A stretch of DNA of 64,000 bases from Halotia branconii CENA392 (GCF_029953635.1 NZ_CP124543.1:6046367-6110366), one strand, 5' to 3'. Shown: positions 35,927 to 45,199, counted from the stretch's first letter. Numbers and translations: made by a program. The notes: a model not told the origin generated them from the sequence alone.

Positions 35927-37379
35927 CAATACCTTCGCCAAAAAAAGAGTATGAAGAGAGAGGGCGCTTTGTAGTAGAGTTGTTGTCTTCCCAAACGACA
36001 ACTCAAAAGCTACAATTCGCCCATGTTGGACATCCTATCACTGTTACAATGCCTGCTACCGCAGATCAACGCTACGACGATGCGCCGAATGAACCAGATC
36101 ATCATGGCCATGTTAGCAATGAGCGGCCGAGCCACCATGTTGGGAATTTCTCGTTGGACAGACATTGGTGGTAGTTATCGGACAATGTTGAGATTTTTTC
36201 ATACAGTAATACCTTGGGCAACATTGTTTTGGCTGTTTTTTCGTAAACATTTATGGCGAAAGGATGAAGTATATTTGCTTGCCGGAGATGAAGTTGTAGT
36301 CAGCAAGTCGGGTAAACAGACTTATGGGTTGGATAGATTCTTCTCTAGCCTAGTAAACAAACCTATATCAGGGCTATCTTTCTTTGTCTTGTCGTTAGTA
36401 AGTGTTGAGCAAAGACAGTCATTTCCGATTCAAATAGAACAAGTAATCAAGAGTAATACTAAAACAAATATTCAGTTGTCAAGCGAAAAAATAAAAACCA
36501 AAGAAAAACGTGGACGTGGACGACCAAAAGGGAGTAAAAACAAAAATAAAACCGAAGTGATATTCACATCTGAACTATTGCTAATTAAAAAGATGATTAA
36601 TTCACTATTCAAGTTAGTAGCTAATTTTATTCCCCTAACATACTTGGTAGTAGATGGTCATTTTGGTAACAACAACGCTTTACAGATGGCACGACAAGTG
36701 AACTTGCACATAATTTCCAAGTTGCGCCACGATTCAGCATTATATATCCCTTATGAAAATCCTGACTATCATAAACGCTCTCGTCGTAAATACGGTGACA
36801 AACTAGACTATAGTAATATACCTGACAAATATTTATCTAAAAGTAGCATTGAGGATGAGATTCAAAGTGATATTTATCAAGCCACTCTCCTTCACAAAGA
36901 ATTTGCCCAAGCTCTAAATGTAGTGATTTTAGTCAAAACCAATCTTAAGACTAATGTTCGTAGCCATGTAGTTCTATTCTCCAGTGACCTGGAATTATCA
37001 TTTGAAAAAATAATTGATTATTACAAACTCCGCTTTCAAATCGAGTTTAACTTCCGTGATGCAAAGCAGTTTTGGGGGTTGGAAGATTTTATGAATCTGA
37101 GGCAAACTGCGGTAACTAACGCTGCTAATTTCGCATTTTTTATGGTTAATTTATCTCATCATCTTCTCGCTGATTTTCGCCTCATTAATCCCGGCTCCGG
37201 CATTATTGACCTTAAGGCTCATTATCGTGGCTTTCGATATATCCATGAAATTTTAAAAATGCTTCCAGAAATCCCTGAGCCTATTTTATTAAACCAGATT
37301 TTTGCCAAGCTTACTTCTTTAGGACGCATTCATCCCGTTTCTACGGGCGTTGAACCCTCGTAATTTGGCAGAGGTATTG
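35927..37379 (+). mobile_element. complete IS4-type insertion sequence
   Basis: 1453 bp with imperfect inverted ends CAATACCTTCGCCAAA and TTTGGCAGAGGTATTG, flanked by the direct repeat ATCAG (35922-35926 and 37380-37384). Removing the element and one ATCAG restores an open methyltransferase frame, which confirms both borders. It encodes one intact transposase. Confidence 0.9.
36023..37363 (+). CDS. IS4-family DDE transposase
   Basis: 446 residues, apparently intact. DDE residues are visible: LLAGDEVVVSK (first Asp), LVVDGHFGNN (second Asp), and the glutamate in the YREK signature YKLRFQIEFNFRDAK. A basic linker RGRGRPKGSKNKNK (about 163-176) looks like an AT-hook. It fills most of a 1453-bp element with recognisable ends, so the IS may still be mobile. 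Subgroup not assigned. Confidence 0.92.
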   Translation: MLDILSLLQCLLPQINATTMRRMNQIIMAMLAMSGRATMLGISRWTDIGGSYRTMLRFFHTVIPWATLFWLFFRKHLWRKDEVYLLAGDEVVVSKSGKQTYGLDRFFSSLVNKPISGLSFFVLSLVSVEQRQSFPIQIEQVIKSNTKTNIQLSSEKIKTKEKRGRGRPKGSKNKNKTEVIFTSELLLIKKMINSLFKLVANFIPLTYLVVDGHFGNNNALQMARQVNLHIISKLRHDSALYIPYENPDYHKRSRRKYGDKLDYSNIPDKYLSKSSIEDEIQSDIYQATLLHKEFAQALNVVILVKTNLKTNVRSHVVLFSSDLELSFEKIIDYYKLRFQIEFNFRDAKQFWGLEDFMNLRQTAVTNAANFAFFMVNLSHHLLADFRLINPGSGIIDLKAHYRGFRYIHEILKMLPEIPEPILLNQIFAKLTSLGRIHPVSTGVEPS

Positions 37380-37480
37380 ATCAGGTAGTTTTATAAGCCC
37401 AGAGCAAAACATTAGCTTTTATTCTGGTCGGCGATCGCTACTCGATAAGTCAAACCGCAATTGCTCGTACAGCACAACTT

Positions 37481-37828
37481 CTATGCAGAAGGACGACAGG
37501 TCATGACCCCTTCTTTCTGCGTGTTAGCATTGGTTTTACTGCCCATAGCTCGAATCTTTATTGTTGGTTCATAGCCGGGATAACAACGCACCAAAACAGT
37601 ATCTTCAGATCGAGTCACGTACAGAACATAAACTGGTTTGCCTCCTAATACGGCAGTTACAAGACTGGGGGGAAGGGGGGCAGTTGCAACAATTGTTGAG
37701 TGCTTAAAAGAGTGTATATCTAACATTTGAGATAGAACAGATTTTGACTCAAAAAACTGCAAGCATACCAGTACTAACGCCGTAATCATGATTAGTACAA
37801 CAGAGAATTTAGCGGATCGTTTGAACAT
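37481..37828 (-). CDS. hypothetical exported or membrane-anchored protein
   Basis: 115 residues. A basic start (MFKRSAK) and one hydrophobic segment (VVLIMITALVLVCLQFF) make a signal anchor or signal peptide. The mature part has two cysteines (RCYPG, MTCRPSA) that could form a disulfide in the periplasm. No family recognised. It precedes the converging remnants of the split methyltransferase, downstream of the lipoprotein gene on the same strand. Confidence 0.6.
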   Translation of the reverse strand: MFKRSAKFSVVLIMITALVLVCLQFFESKSVLSQMLDIHSFKHSTIVATAPLPPSLVTAVLGGKPVYVLYVTRSEDTVLVRCYPGYEPTIKIRAMGSKTNANTQKEGVMTCRPSA

Positions 37829-37897
37829 GGTTTAGTTTATATCAAGGGTTTGGTATAGATGTGTCAGGTAGCCAGAAACATAGGGTTTTGTAGCAGA

Positions 37898-38431
37898 CTA
37901 ATTTTTAGTAATATTCGCCGAGTGAAGATGCCATTGACGTTGCTGTTTAGTAGAGCCAGGAACATTGTTGACTCGCCGCAGCACATAGCTACCGTGAAAT
38001 CGCTGCAAAGTTCCATTAGTGGTGATAGCAGTAACAGTGACCGGAATCTTAATGTATAATGAGCCTGCTGCTCCCTCTAATTGACCCGGTTTTTCAACCT
38101 CTACAGCAACGGATGCGGTGTCGGCAAAACCCTGCTTAAACTGCTCAAATGACTGCTTACTAGCAGTACCACTTCCCTCCCAAGCCGAGTAGGCTTGTTT
38201 ATAGTCTTGACGATTGATAGCAGTGTAATAGTCACGGATAACTTGGACTGCTTGCTGCTGAAGTGGCTTGTCACCAGTAGCGTTTTGTGTAAGAAAGACT
38301 GGTGGTGAGGTCGGACTGGATGTGACCAACGGATTTGCAATCGCTGGGGTATTTGCGGGAGGTTGTTGTGATGTGGTAGAGGAATTACAGGCTGTAATCG
38401 CGATCGCGAGTAGCATTGATCCAATAATCAT
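37898..38431 (-). CDS. putative lipoprotein with NTF2-like domain
   Basis: 177 residues. The N-terminus has a lipobox-like AIAITAC followed by a Ser/Thr/Pro-rich linker (about 16-50). The C-terminal part begins AVQVIRDYYTAINRQDYKQA and continues AYSAWEG, the usual start of an NTF2-like or DUF4878-type ligand-binding cone. The signal peptide is short and lacks a basic n-region, so export is probable but not certain. It lies in the same-strand cluster with aquaporin and the catalase-like gene. Function unknown. Confidence 0.7.
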   Translation of the reverse strand: MIIGSMLLAIAITACNSSTTSQQPPANTPAIANPLVTSSPTSPPVFLTQNATGDKPLQQQAVQVIRDYYTAINRQDYKQAYSAWEGSGTASKQSFEQFKQGFADTASVAVEVEKPGQLEGAAGSLYIKIPVTVTAITTNGTLQRFHGSYVLRRVNNVPGSTKQQRQWHLHSANITKN

Positions 38432-38489
38432 ACTTTTCTGTTTTAAGCATATACATAAAGAGCAGTATCAACAAATATCTCATCTACGC

Positions 38490-39308
38490 TCATTTGTGCG
38501 ATTGGGGCTGATGCTGGAAATGTGGTAGTTTGATATTTTTGAAAATACTGGGGTAATCAAAAGCATGATAAAGCTTCCCTGTCAGAACATCCCGTTCGCC
38601 TAGCGCGATCAGCCGAAACATCCCCACGGCGATCGCCGCACCCATTGGCGGAGCAATTGCATAAATCCATTGATGATGCCAATTTCCACTCACCAGTGCT
38701 GGAGCGAAACTCCGCGCTGGATTGAGACTGGTTCCCGAAATTGGAGCTTCTTGCCACACCATCCCCGCAATTAACAGCCAAACTACCAAAGGTGTCCAAC
38801 GCATCAGCCGATGATGACTGACAAAGATAAAAATTGTCAACACCAAGAGAAATGTAATCGTGACTTCTGATAAAAATACAATCCACAGTGGGTAATTCCA
38901 TCCGGGCAGCGTCATGCCGTTACTAACACTTTTGGCATAATCTCCCCATAAAGTCACAAGCAATAACACAGCAGCGATCGCTCCGAGAAATTGTCCAATT
39001 ACAAAGCCAACAAAATCTCTCAGGTGCATTTTGCCGTGTATCCAAAATGCGAGTGATACAGAAGGATTGATGTGAGAGCCACTCAGTTTGCCAATCGGCG
39101 AAACAGCTACAATCGCTCCACTTCCAGCAAAAATTAGTCCCGTAATCAGCCGCCGAATGCTGGAATCAGGTACAAGCTGTTCTATTGGCAAACCATGCCC
39201 AAAGTTCAAGACAATTGCACTCAAACCGATGAAAATATTGAAAGCGGCTCCCAAAAATTCTGCAAAGTATTCGCGCCAATGCCACTGATGGCGATCGCTA
39301 TTATGCAT
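38490..39308 (-). CDS. aquaporin (MIP family) with an NPS first motif
   Basis: 272 residues, six membrane segments and two half-helices. The second signature is the normal NPA (SLNPARSFAPAL), but the first is NPS (GSHINPSVSLAFW). MIP channels pass water, glycerol, or in some cases hydrogen peroxide, ammonia or metalloids. The arginine after the second NPA is present. It is the last of a same-strand group with two 4-TM proteins, a catalase-like protein and a GMC oxidoreductase; peroxide passage is therefore worth considering (inference). Confidence 0.9.
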   Translation of the reverse strand: MHNSDRHQWHWREYFAEFLGAAFNIFIGLSAIVLNFGHGLPIEQLVPDSSIRRLITGLIFAGSGAIVAVSPIGKLSGSHINPSVSLAFWIHGKMHLRDFVGFVIGQFLGAIAAVLLLVTLWGDYAKSVSNGMTLPGWNYPLWIVFLSEVTITFLLVLTIFIFVSHHRLMRWTPLVVWLLIAGMVWQEAPISGTSLNPARSFAPALVSGNWHHQWIYAIAPPMGAAIAVGMFRLIALGERDVLTGKLYHAFDYPSIFKNIKLPHFQHQPQSHK

Positions 39309-39379
39309 AGCTGGTAAATTTTGTCAAAGAGCTTGCGTTAACGCCGATCGATTAACTAAAAGAGCAATTGATCACAAAC

Positions 39380-39787
39380 TCATAAAACCTCCTCTGGTTG
39401 CTGGATTGTTTTTAATGCCCATCCGCTAATCCAACATCCCCATCCATCTATAAATATGATGAGAATAGCTGTTACATAAAAGAGTAAACCCCAACCTTCC
39501 GCAGAAACTTGAGGAATATGAGCAGGACCAATAGCTATCAAATGAATATAGATTGAGAAAAAGATAGAACCGATCATTGCACTTAGCAACAGCCAGATAC
39601 CAAGGCGGTAGAACCATGTCCAGAGTAAAACGGTGGCAATGATGGGAGCGATAAAAATCACAACTACGACAAACGAACTTTGAAGCGGGGATAGAGGGAC
39701 TGGAATTTTAATATGGGCTAAACCATGCAATGCATTTGCGATCTCGTGCATCACCACGATCGCAGTTCCATATTGAGCAATTTTCAT
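39380..39787 (-). CDS. 4-TM hypothetical protein, paralog 1
   Basis: 135 residues with four predicted membrane segments. Conserved histidines at HEIANALHGLAHIKIP (residues 14, 21, 25) and PAHIPQV are shared with a paralog of the same length at 40923-41330; histidines in helices may bind haem or metal (inference). Good ribosome site (AGGAGATAACCC before ATG). It lies just downstream of the catalase-like gene. Family not recognised. Confidence 0.75.
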   Translation of the reverse strand: MKIAQYGTAIVVMHEIANALHGLAHIKIPVPLSPLQSSFVVVVIFIAPIIATVLLWTWFYRLGIWLLLSAMIGSIFFSIYIHLIAIGPAHIPQVSAEGWGLLFYVTAILIIFIDGWGCWISGWALKTIQQPEEVL

Positions 39788-39811
39788 GGGTTATCTCCTG
39801 ATTAGAAATAA

Positions 39812-40828
39812 TTACTGAGGCTCGTCCAAAATTGAACTGTAAGCTTGCGGTTCTTGAATGCGGTGTTGGGCATATTTCCGTCGAGCCTTGACTATTTCCT
39901 GATAAACTTTTTTACGAGCTAAATTGACACTACCTAATGGTGCGTGTTCTGGGAGGGTATGCCAAGCCATGAACGATAGACCTTCATCCAGTCGCTTTCG
40001 CTCCTCGAAGTCAAATTTCTGAGCGGGAATTTTGATGGTTGCAAGCTTGATAAACGGTGAGTCTTCCTCTTTCCACTCCTGCATCGGATCTTCAATTGGA
40101 GTTTTTTCATCGTTAACATATAGCTGCACTAAAAAGTCAAAGGTTGCATCTTTACCTTTTTCTGTGAGGTATTCCACAACTGCTTCGCGCAGGTAAGTCT
40201 CAGAAGTCGGGGGCGAACTAGGAATATCTTGCTGATCAGGTTTGACAGAAAACTTGATGGATTGAGAGCCAAGTTGATAGGGAGTTGTACTCCAATATTG
40301 AATTAGCAGTGGATTTGCAACTTGTTTGCTCGTGATTGCTTTGAGGACTTCAAACGTGGGTTGTAGCGATCGCAGTTCTTCTTCATTCGCCTGACCGACG
40401 CTTGCTTTCGTCAAGTTAGCAAACCCTTGGGCATCGCGCACAAAGAACACCGGATGATTAATCAGCAAAAAGTCTTGAGTTTCTTGCTCATCATCGAGAA
40501 CTTTTTCACCTTCTACCTGTAAAAGTTTAATAGCAAGCGCGCGAACATCGGGATCGAGGTCTGAGGCGAGTTGACCGCGCTTTTGTGCTGGGGAAGCGTT
40601 GGATAGTCTCATCCAAATTGGGTAGGTTTTGGGTTGGGCAAAAACACCGACTCGCAAAGATTCGGGAATATTATCTTCAACTTTGAACTCTCCCCAAACC
40701 AAGCCGTGACTTTTAGGATGGTCTTTTCGCAAATCTGGACTTTTCTCGGCTTGAACTTTGAGATCTATATCCAGGATGGTATCAGTAGCCGCTTCTTGAG
40801 CAGTAGTGGATAAATAAGATATACTCAT
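39812..40828 (-). CDS. catalase family (catalase-like haem) protein
   Basis: 338 residues, the short catalase-related fold. DHPKSHGLVWGEFKV carries the probable distal histidine, IWMRLSNAS the haem pocket strand, NHPVFFVRDAQGF matches the catalase NxPVFF(I/V)RD motif, and IQYWSTTPYQLG the YwS-P-yrlG motif. This group includes SrpA-like and allene-oxide-synthase-like proteins that use hydrogen peroxide or fatty acid hydroperoxides rather than acting as true catalases. It sits between two paralogous 4-TM genes and downstream of a GMC oxidoreductase. Substrate is inference. Confidence 0.88.
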   Translation of the reverse strand: MSISYLSTTAQEAATDTILDIDLKVQAEKSPDLRKDHPKSHGLVWGEFKVEDNIPESLRVGVFAQPKTYPIWMRLSNASPAQKRGQLASDLDPDVRALAIKLLQVEGEKVLDDEQETQDFLLINHPVFFVRDAQGFANLTKASVGQANEEELRSLQPTFEVLKAITSKQVANPLLIQYWSTTPYQLGSQSIKFSVKPDQQDIPSSPPTSETYLREAVVEYLTEKGKDATFDFLVQLYVNDEKTPIEDPMQEWKEEDSPFIKLATIKIPAQKFDFEERKRLDEGLSFMAWHTLPEHAPLGSVNLARKKVYQEIVKARRKYAQHRIQEPQAYSSILDEPQ

Positions 40829-40922
40829 GGTTTTTTTTCTTTATAATGCAAGATTAATGAATTATGGGGATTTGCCTGTTTCCTGTTCCCCGTTCCCTGT
40901 TCCCTTTTAAAGCTAAGGAGTA

Positions 40923-41330
40923 TCAAAAGACTTTCTCTGGTTGCTGGATTGTTTTCAATGCCCACGCACTAACCCAACAGCCCAATACATCGGCAATTAC
41001 TATCACAATGGCTGTAATTTGGAATAGCATTCCCCAACCTGTAAAGGCAACTTGAGAAACATGATCGGGACTAATTACAAGGAAATGATTGTAGATGCCA
41101 AAAAGCAGCGATCCAGCTATTGAACTCAGCAACAGCCAGCTACCGAGGCGGTAAAACTGCGTCCAAAGTAAAACGGCGGCAATGATGGGAGCAAGAAAAA
41201 TTACAATCGCCACAAACGAACTTTGAAGCCCAGAAAGGGCAACTGGAATTTCTATATGTGCTAAACCATGCAGTCCGTTGGCGATCGCATGAACAACCGC
41301 GATCGCTGTTCCATACTGAGCAATTTTCAT
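40923..41330 (-). CDS. 4-TM hypothetical protein, paralog 2
   Basis: 135 residues, same length and topology as the protein at 39380-39787, with the same histidine pattern (HAIANGLHGLAHIEIP, SPDHVSQV) and the same ends (MKIAQYGTAI, ALKTIQQPE). The two flank the catalase-like gene, so one arose by local duplication. Ribosome site GAGGTAGAAGCAAG before ATG. Function unknown; probably works with the catalase-like protein (inference). Confidence 0.75.
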   Translation of the reverse strand: MKIAQYGTAIAVVHAIANGLHGLAHIEIPVALSGLQSSFVAIVIFLAPIIAAVLLWTQFYRLGSWLLLSSIAGSLLFGIYNHFLVISPDHVSQVAFTGWGMLFQITAIVIVIADVLGCWVSAWALKTIQQPEKVF

Positions 41331-41476
41331 CTTGCTTCTACCTCAAATTATTAACAAAATTTAGGGTTTGAGTTCCCTACAATTAGGTGCAGCACATTTT
41401 GTATCGGGGTAAAATCCCCATTACAAAAAGTAATTGCGTTAGCCAGTCCACAAGCTTGATTGCGAATTGTTATGAG

Positions 41477-43033
41477 TTAGTTGGTAAGTACTTTCTGTGC
41501 TGGCTTTGCAACTTTACCTGCTTTAATTAAATCTGCTGCTTTTTCGCCGATCATAATGGCTGGCGCGTTTGTATGTCCTGTATTGAGAGTTGGCATGATC
41601 GAAGCATCGACAACCCGCAACCCTTCAACTCCATAAACCCGCAGTTGGGGGTCTACAACTGCCATTAGGTCAGTACCCATTTTACAAGTGCCGATGGGAT
41701 GAAATACCGTGCCGCAATTTGCCCGGATGTATGCTTCCAAAGCTACATCGTCAGTGACATCAGCGCCTGGAGCTACTTCTCGACCGCGAAATTCATCAAA
41801 AGCACTGGTGTGGAACAATTGGCGCATTAACTTAATCCCTTCGATAAACTTCTGCACATCGGATTGACTTTGCAGATAGTTTAGGCGAATCATCGGTGTG
41901 TCTTTGGGATCGCAAGAGCGTAAACTGACACTGCCAATGTTTTCAGGATGAACTAAAGCAATCAGACCCGTGAAACCCAAACCAGAGTTAGGATAGCCAG
42001 GAGGTGCCCACATAATTGGGCCAAAGATTAATTCTAAATCTGGTGCAGCCTCGTGATTGTTCTTGCTATGTACAAACAATCCAATTTCAGCACAGCCATT
42101 GCTGGTCTTTGCCGTATGTAAATCACAAGTTGCTTCGTAGGGAACAGGGATGAGAATGTGATCTTGCAGGTTTTGACCCACACCGGGTAAATGAGCCACC
42201 ACAGAAATTCCCATTGCCTGTAATTGTGCTTTATCGCCAATGCCAGAAAGCATGAGCAGCTTGGGCGAGTCAAAGGAACCCGCACTGACAATCACTTCTT
42301 GATTAACTCTGACCTGATGCAGCATTCCCTCATGCAAATATTCCACCCCAACGGCGCGAGTGCTTTCAAACAACAACCGCGTCACTAACACACTTGTTTG
42401 CACCGTTAAATTCGGACGAGTTAAAATCGGCACGAGAAATGCCGCAGCCGTACTGTGCCGTTTGCCGTCTTTGACCGTTAGCTGAATCGGCCCTACTCCT
42501 TCTTGCTTGATGCCGTTGAAATCAGGATTGTAATCGTACCCTAATGCCACGGCTGCATCAACAAATCGTTGAGAGATGGGAGCAGGGGAGATGATATCAG
42601 TAATGCTCAACTCTCCATCTACGCCATGATATGCGTCAAATCCGCGTTGCTGGTGTTCGGATTTTTTAAAGTAAGGCAATACATCCTGGTACGACCAACC
42701 AGGATTTCCTAGTTCCTGCCAGCGATCGTAATCGTGAGCATTGCCCCGGATATACACTAAGAAATTAATCGAACTGCTGCCTCCCAAAACTTTGCCACGA
42801 GGACAAAAAATTTGGCGATCGCCCAGATACGGTTCAGGTTCAGAAAAGTATCCCCAGTCCACCTCAGTTCCAGGTAGGGTTGTGCAGTCCAACGGAATTT
42901 GAATTTCTGGTTTTGTATCTGGATTGCCTGCTTCGAGCAATAATACAGTTGTGTCAGGGTCTTCAGTCAAACGGTTAGCAACTACGCAGCCTGCTGAACC
43001 CGCACCAATTACAATGTAATCATACTGAGTCAT
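41477..43033 (-). CDS. GMC family FAD oxidoreductase (choline dehydrogenase-like)
   Basis: 518 residues. N-terminal FAD motif YIVIGAGSAGCVVANRL, the GMC signature region PRGKVLGGSSSINFLVYIRG, and the C-terminal active site with HPIGTCKMG and NTGHTNAPAIMIGEKAAD. Members oxidise alcohols (choline, aliphatic or aromatic alcohols), passing electrons to quinones or to oxygen with release of hydrogen peroxide. Good ribosome site (GGAGAAACTATC). First gene of the same-strand group leading to the catalase-like gene; a substrate-peroxide link is inference. Confidence 0.9.
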   Translation of the reverse strand: MTQYDYIVIGAGSAGCVVANRLTEDPDTTVLLLEAGNPDTKPEIQIPLDCTTLPGTEVDWGYFSEPEPYLGDRQIFCPRGKVLGGSSSINFLVYIRGNAHDYDRWQELGNPGWSYQDVLPYFKKSEHQQRGFDAYHGVDGELSITDIISPAPISQRFVDAAVALGYDYNPDFNGIKQEGVGPIQLTVKDGKRHSTAAAFLVPILTRPNLTVQTSVLVTRLLFESTRAVGVEYLHEGMLHQVRVNQEVIVSAGSFDSPKLLMLSGIGDKAQLQAMGISVVAHLPGVGQNLQDHILIPVPYEATCDLHTAKTSNGCAEIGLFVHSKNNHEAAPDLELIFGPIMWAPPGYPNSGLGFTGLIALVHPENIGSVSLRSCDPKDTPMIRLNYLQSQSDVQKFIEGIKLMRQLFHTSAFDEFRGREVAPGADVTDDVALEAYIRANCGTVFHPIGTCKMGTDLMAVVDPQLRVYGVEGLRVVDASIMPTLNTGHTNAPAIMIGEKAADLIKAGKVAKPAQKVLTN

Positions 43034-43162
43034 GATAGTTTCTCCTTCTTCGTTGTCTGTATTGGATTAACGTGAGTTCAATGAGTACTGTTTTAACTAC
43101 CTTGTACACACAAGTCTTTTAAAGTTGTTATGTAAGACAGAGAAAGTTATTTTTTGCGCTTC

Positions 43163-43330
43163 GATGCAATAAAGGTGCAAGGCAATACAATAAAGATGTA
43201 AAGCGATGCAATAAAAATGTAAAGCGATGCAGTAAAAATGCAAGGCGATGCAATAAAAATGTAAAGCGATGCAGTAAAAATGCAAGGCAATACAACAAAG
43301 ATGTAAGGCGATGCAATAAAAATGCAAGTC
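43163..43330. repeat. 21-bp tandem repeat, 8 units
   Basis: Eight consecutive 21-bp units of the type GATGCAATAAAAATGTAAAGC with small variations (AATACAAT..., GATGCAGT...). Because 21 is a multiple of three, it leaves open frames on the minus strand that encode a FYCIALH repeat, but there is no ribosome site or homology to support a gene. Long tandem repeats of this size are a known trait of heterocystous cyanobacteria. Confidence 0.9.
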
Positions 43331-43732
43331 AAAGTGAGTTAAAGCTTTAAAGCCTGTCGCGATCGCTTGTCTGACTTATCTTGGTTATGCGGTCTGTGGA
43401 AGTATCTTAACGATGAAAAATGCTGGAAAGAACAGCAGTACAAATTTTGGATTTTAGATTTGAGATTTTGGATTAAAAGACTTAATTACAAAGTTGTTTC
43501 ACAAATTCAAAACAATACTTTCTCTGCCAATTTGGTGTAAGAAATTGAATATCGTTTCTTGATTCTGAGAATATAGAAATTGCTCTCACTTTGTCACATC
43601 CCCTGTGATAAGTTTTTCTACTAGCAATAGGGATAGGGGTTAACTTACTCTTAGGGCTAGAAATAACCTATCCTTAAGAGCAGGTATTTTAGACAATTAT
43701 AGAAAAGCACAGTCAATGATTTGTAATAATTT
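43331..43732. other. intergenic region
   Basis: About 400 bp with a short dispersed repeat (TTTTGGATTTTAGATTTGAG near 43445). It lies between the tandem repeat and the 3' end of the methyltransferase. No gene or RNA recognised. Confidence 0.45.
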
Positions 43733-45199
43733 TTATTTTACAAAATATTGCAATTTTATGGATAATCTTTTTGCTAAAGCAGACAAATTTAAGCTGTTCA
43801 AGATACTAGACTTAATTGGACGCTTTTCATCCCAAAAAATTAGAGAAGAATAGAACTCTATTGCTGGTGCAGAAGTCAAAAGTGCAAATGTTTGGCTAGC
43901 AATGCGTTCGTCATCAAAACTTAGAAAGTAGACAGTATCATCAAAGACAATAACTTTATCATCCATTTTACCAACCAACCGAAAATCTAGTTTTTTATAA
44001 AGTCCACAAATTGCAATCTTCCAGGGAGCGAATGTGTACGAACCAACTCCAAATATAGAAAAGCGGAAACTGTTTTGATAAATTTTGCTTTTTCTATTAT
44101 CTAAATATTTTGAATGAGTCTCTAAATATTTCCAAGTTCTAGGAGCTAAGTCTCTGATTTCCTCAGTTTTCTCGCCAATATAACTTTGCGTGACTAAAAC
44201 ATATCGCTTAACGCTTTTTGTGCGATTATTAGCGATATCAGAACCTTTAACTAAAGGAAACAGATAAGTCTCCTCAATATCAACAACTTCTCCTAGTCCG
44301 TTGATAAAGGTATCGTTAACTTTACAAAGTTCCATTACACTAGAACAATCATGCTTAATCCCAGAGCGCCATTTTAATCCCATCTTCGGATTATGTAAAT
44401 CTTGCAGTCTATCGAAAGACATCACATCTCGAATCTGAGTATTATTACGATAACCTATTCGATAATAAGTATCAGAATTAAGACTATCGAAGACATTACA
44501 AAAGTAGTTTTGCGAAGTCGAGTCAAATTTACAAAACAGAAGACAAGCATCAACAGTTGCATTAAAATATTTTTTTGCATCTATTTTGTAAGTTGCACAG
44601 TAAGCAAGATTTAAACTTTGTGAATAAAGGTAATTTAATATTTTTCTAGCAACAGAAGTTTTGCATAACATCGCCAGATAAGCTTCATGCTTTTGCAGAC
44701 ATTGAATTGAATGAATCAACATCCACTCAGAAATATCAAAATTGCTCTTGCCTGTAACTGCATCTAAACCTTTGTGATTCTGAAAATTAGTTTTTTGGGG
44801 CAAGTTATTACCACTAATTACACCTTGTTGAGAGTTAGTCACCCAAGGAAAGTTTCCTAGTACCAAGATTTTTCCACTAAACTCATCCCTCAATGATGAC
44901 CAATCAAACTCAAAAAAATTTCCTTGCTGAACTTGGATTCTCTCATCATTTAAAAGCTGATGATTATTGACAATCTCTTGTATGTAGTCTTGATTGATTT
45001 CCAATCCAATGATTTTGCTTGCCGATGGAAACGAATATGCAGCAGCTTGAATAAAGTTACCAATACCACAAGTTGGCTCAACAATCATATCAGGACTTAC
45101 ACCAAGTTCTAGTAATTTATGGCAAATTTTTTCAGCTAACTCTAATGGAGTCTGAAAGTCTCCATACTCTGTTTTCAGCTTTGGAGTAACCTGAATCAT
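43733..45199 (-). CDS. type II restriction-modification DNA adenine methyltransferase
   Basis: 488 residues. AdoMet motif I is VEPTCGIGNFIQ (about 40-51), motif II GLEINQDY, and the catalytic motif IV is LGNFPWVT, an NPPY variant typical of N6-adenine methylases. The start overlaps the stop of the restriction enzyme gene by 4 bp (ATGA), the hallmark of a coupled type II pair. The C-terminal half (from about 260) should hold target recognition. Recognition sequence cannot be derived here. Stop-adjacent DNA is AT-rich. Confidence 0.87.
   Translation of the reverse strand: MIQVTPKLKTEYGDFQTPLELAEKICHKLLELGVSPDMIVEPTCGIGNFIQAAAYSFPSASKIIGLEINQDYIQEIVNNHQLLNDERIQVQQGNFFEFDWSSLRDEFSGKILVLGNFPWVTNSQQGVISGNNLPQKTNFQNHKGLDAVTGKSNFDISEWMLIHSIQCLQKHEAYLAMLCKTSVARKILNYLYSQSLNLAYCATYKIDAKKYFNATVDACLLFCKFDSTSQNYFCNVFDSLNSDTYYRIGYRNNTQIRDVMSFDRLQDLHNPKMGLKWRSGIKHDCSSVMELCKVNDTFINGLGEVVDIEETYLFPLVKGSDIANNRTKSVKRYVLVTQSYIGEKTEEIRDLAPRTWKYLETHSKYLDNRKSKIYQNSFRFSIFGVGSYTFAPWKIAICGLYKKLDFRLVGKMDDKVIVFDDTVYFLSFDDERIASQTFALLTSAPAIEFYSSLIFWDEKRPIKSSILNSLNLSALAKRLSIKLQYFVK

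Larger units (their letters stand above)
35727..37412 (-). pseudogene. SAM-dependent methyltransferase fragment split by an IS
   Basis: If the IS (35927-37379) and one copy of the 5-bp duplication are removed, the minus strand reads continuously: MFCSGLIKLPDETVLELAAG, then LGNSVIALAKRY and AVGIEKDPNLVAKARAKARS, ending at TGA 35727-35729. LELAAGLGNS is methyltransferase motif I and the acidic VGIEKD is motif II. The rebuilt product is only about 75 residues, so the gene was probably already truncated before the insertion. Not functional. Confidence 0.8.

Noticed and set aside
43097..43332. Protein-coding gene made of FYCIALH repeats on the minus strand
   Set aside because: The open frames come from a 21-bp tandem repeat that is open in several frames; no ribosome site or family resemblance.
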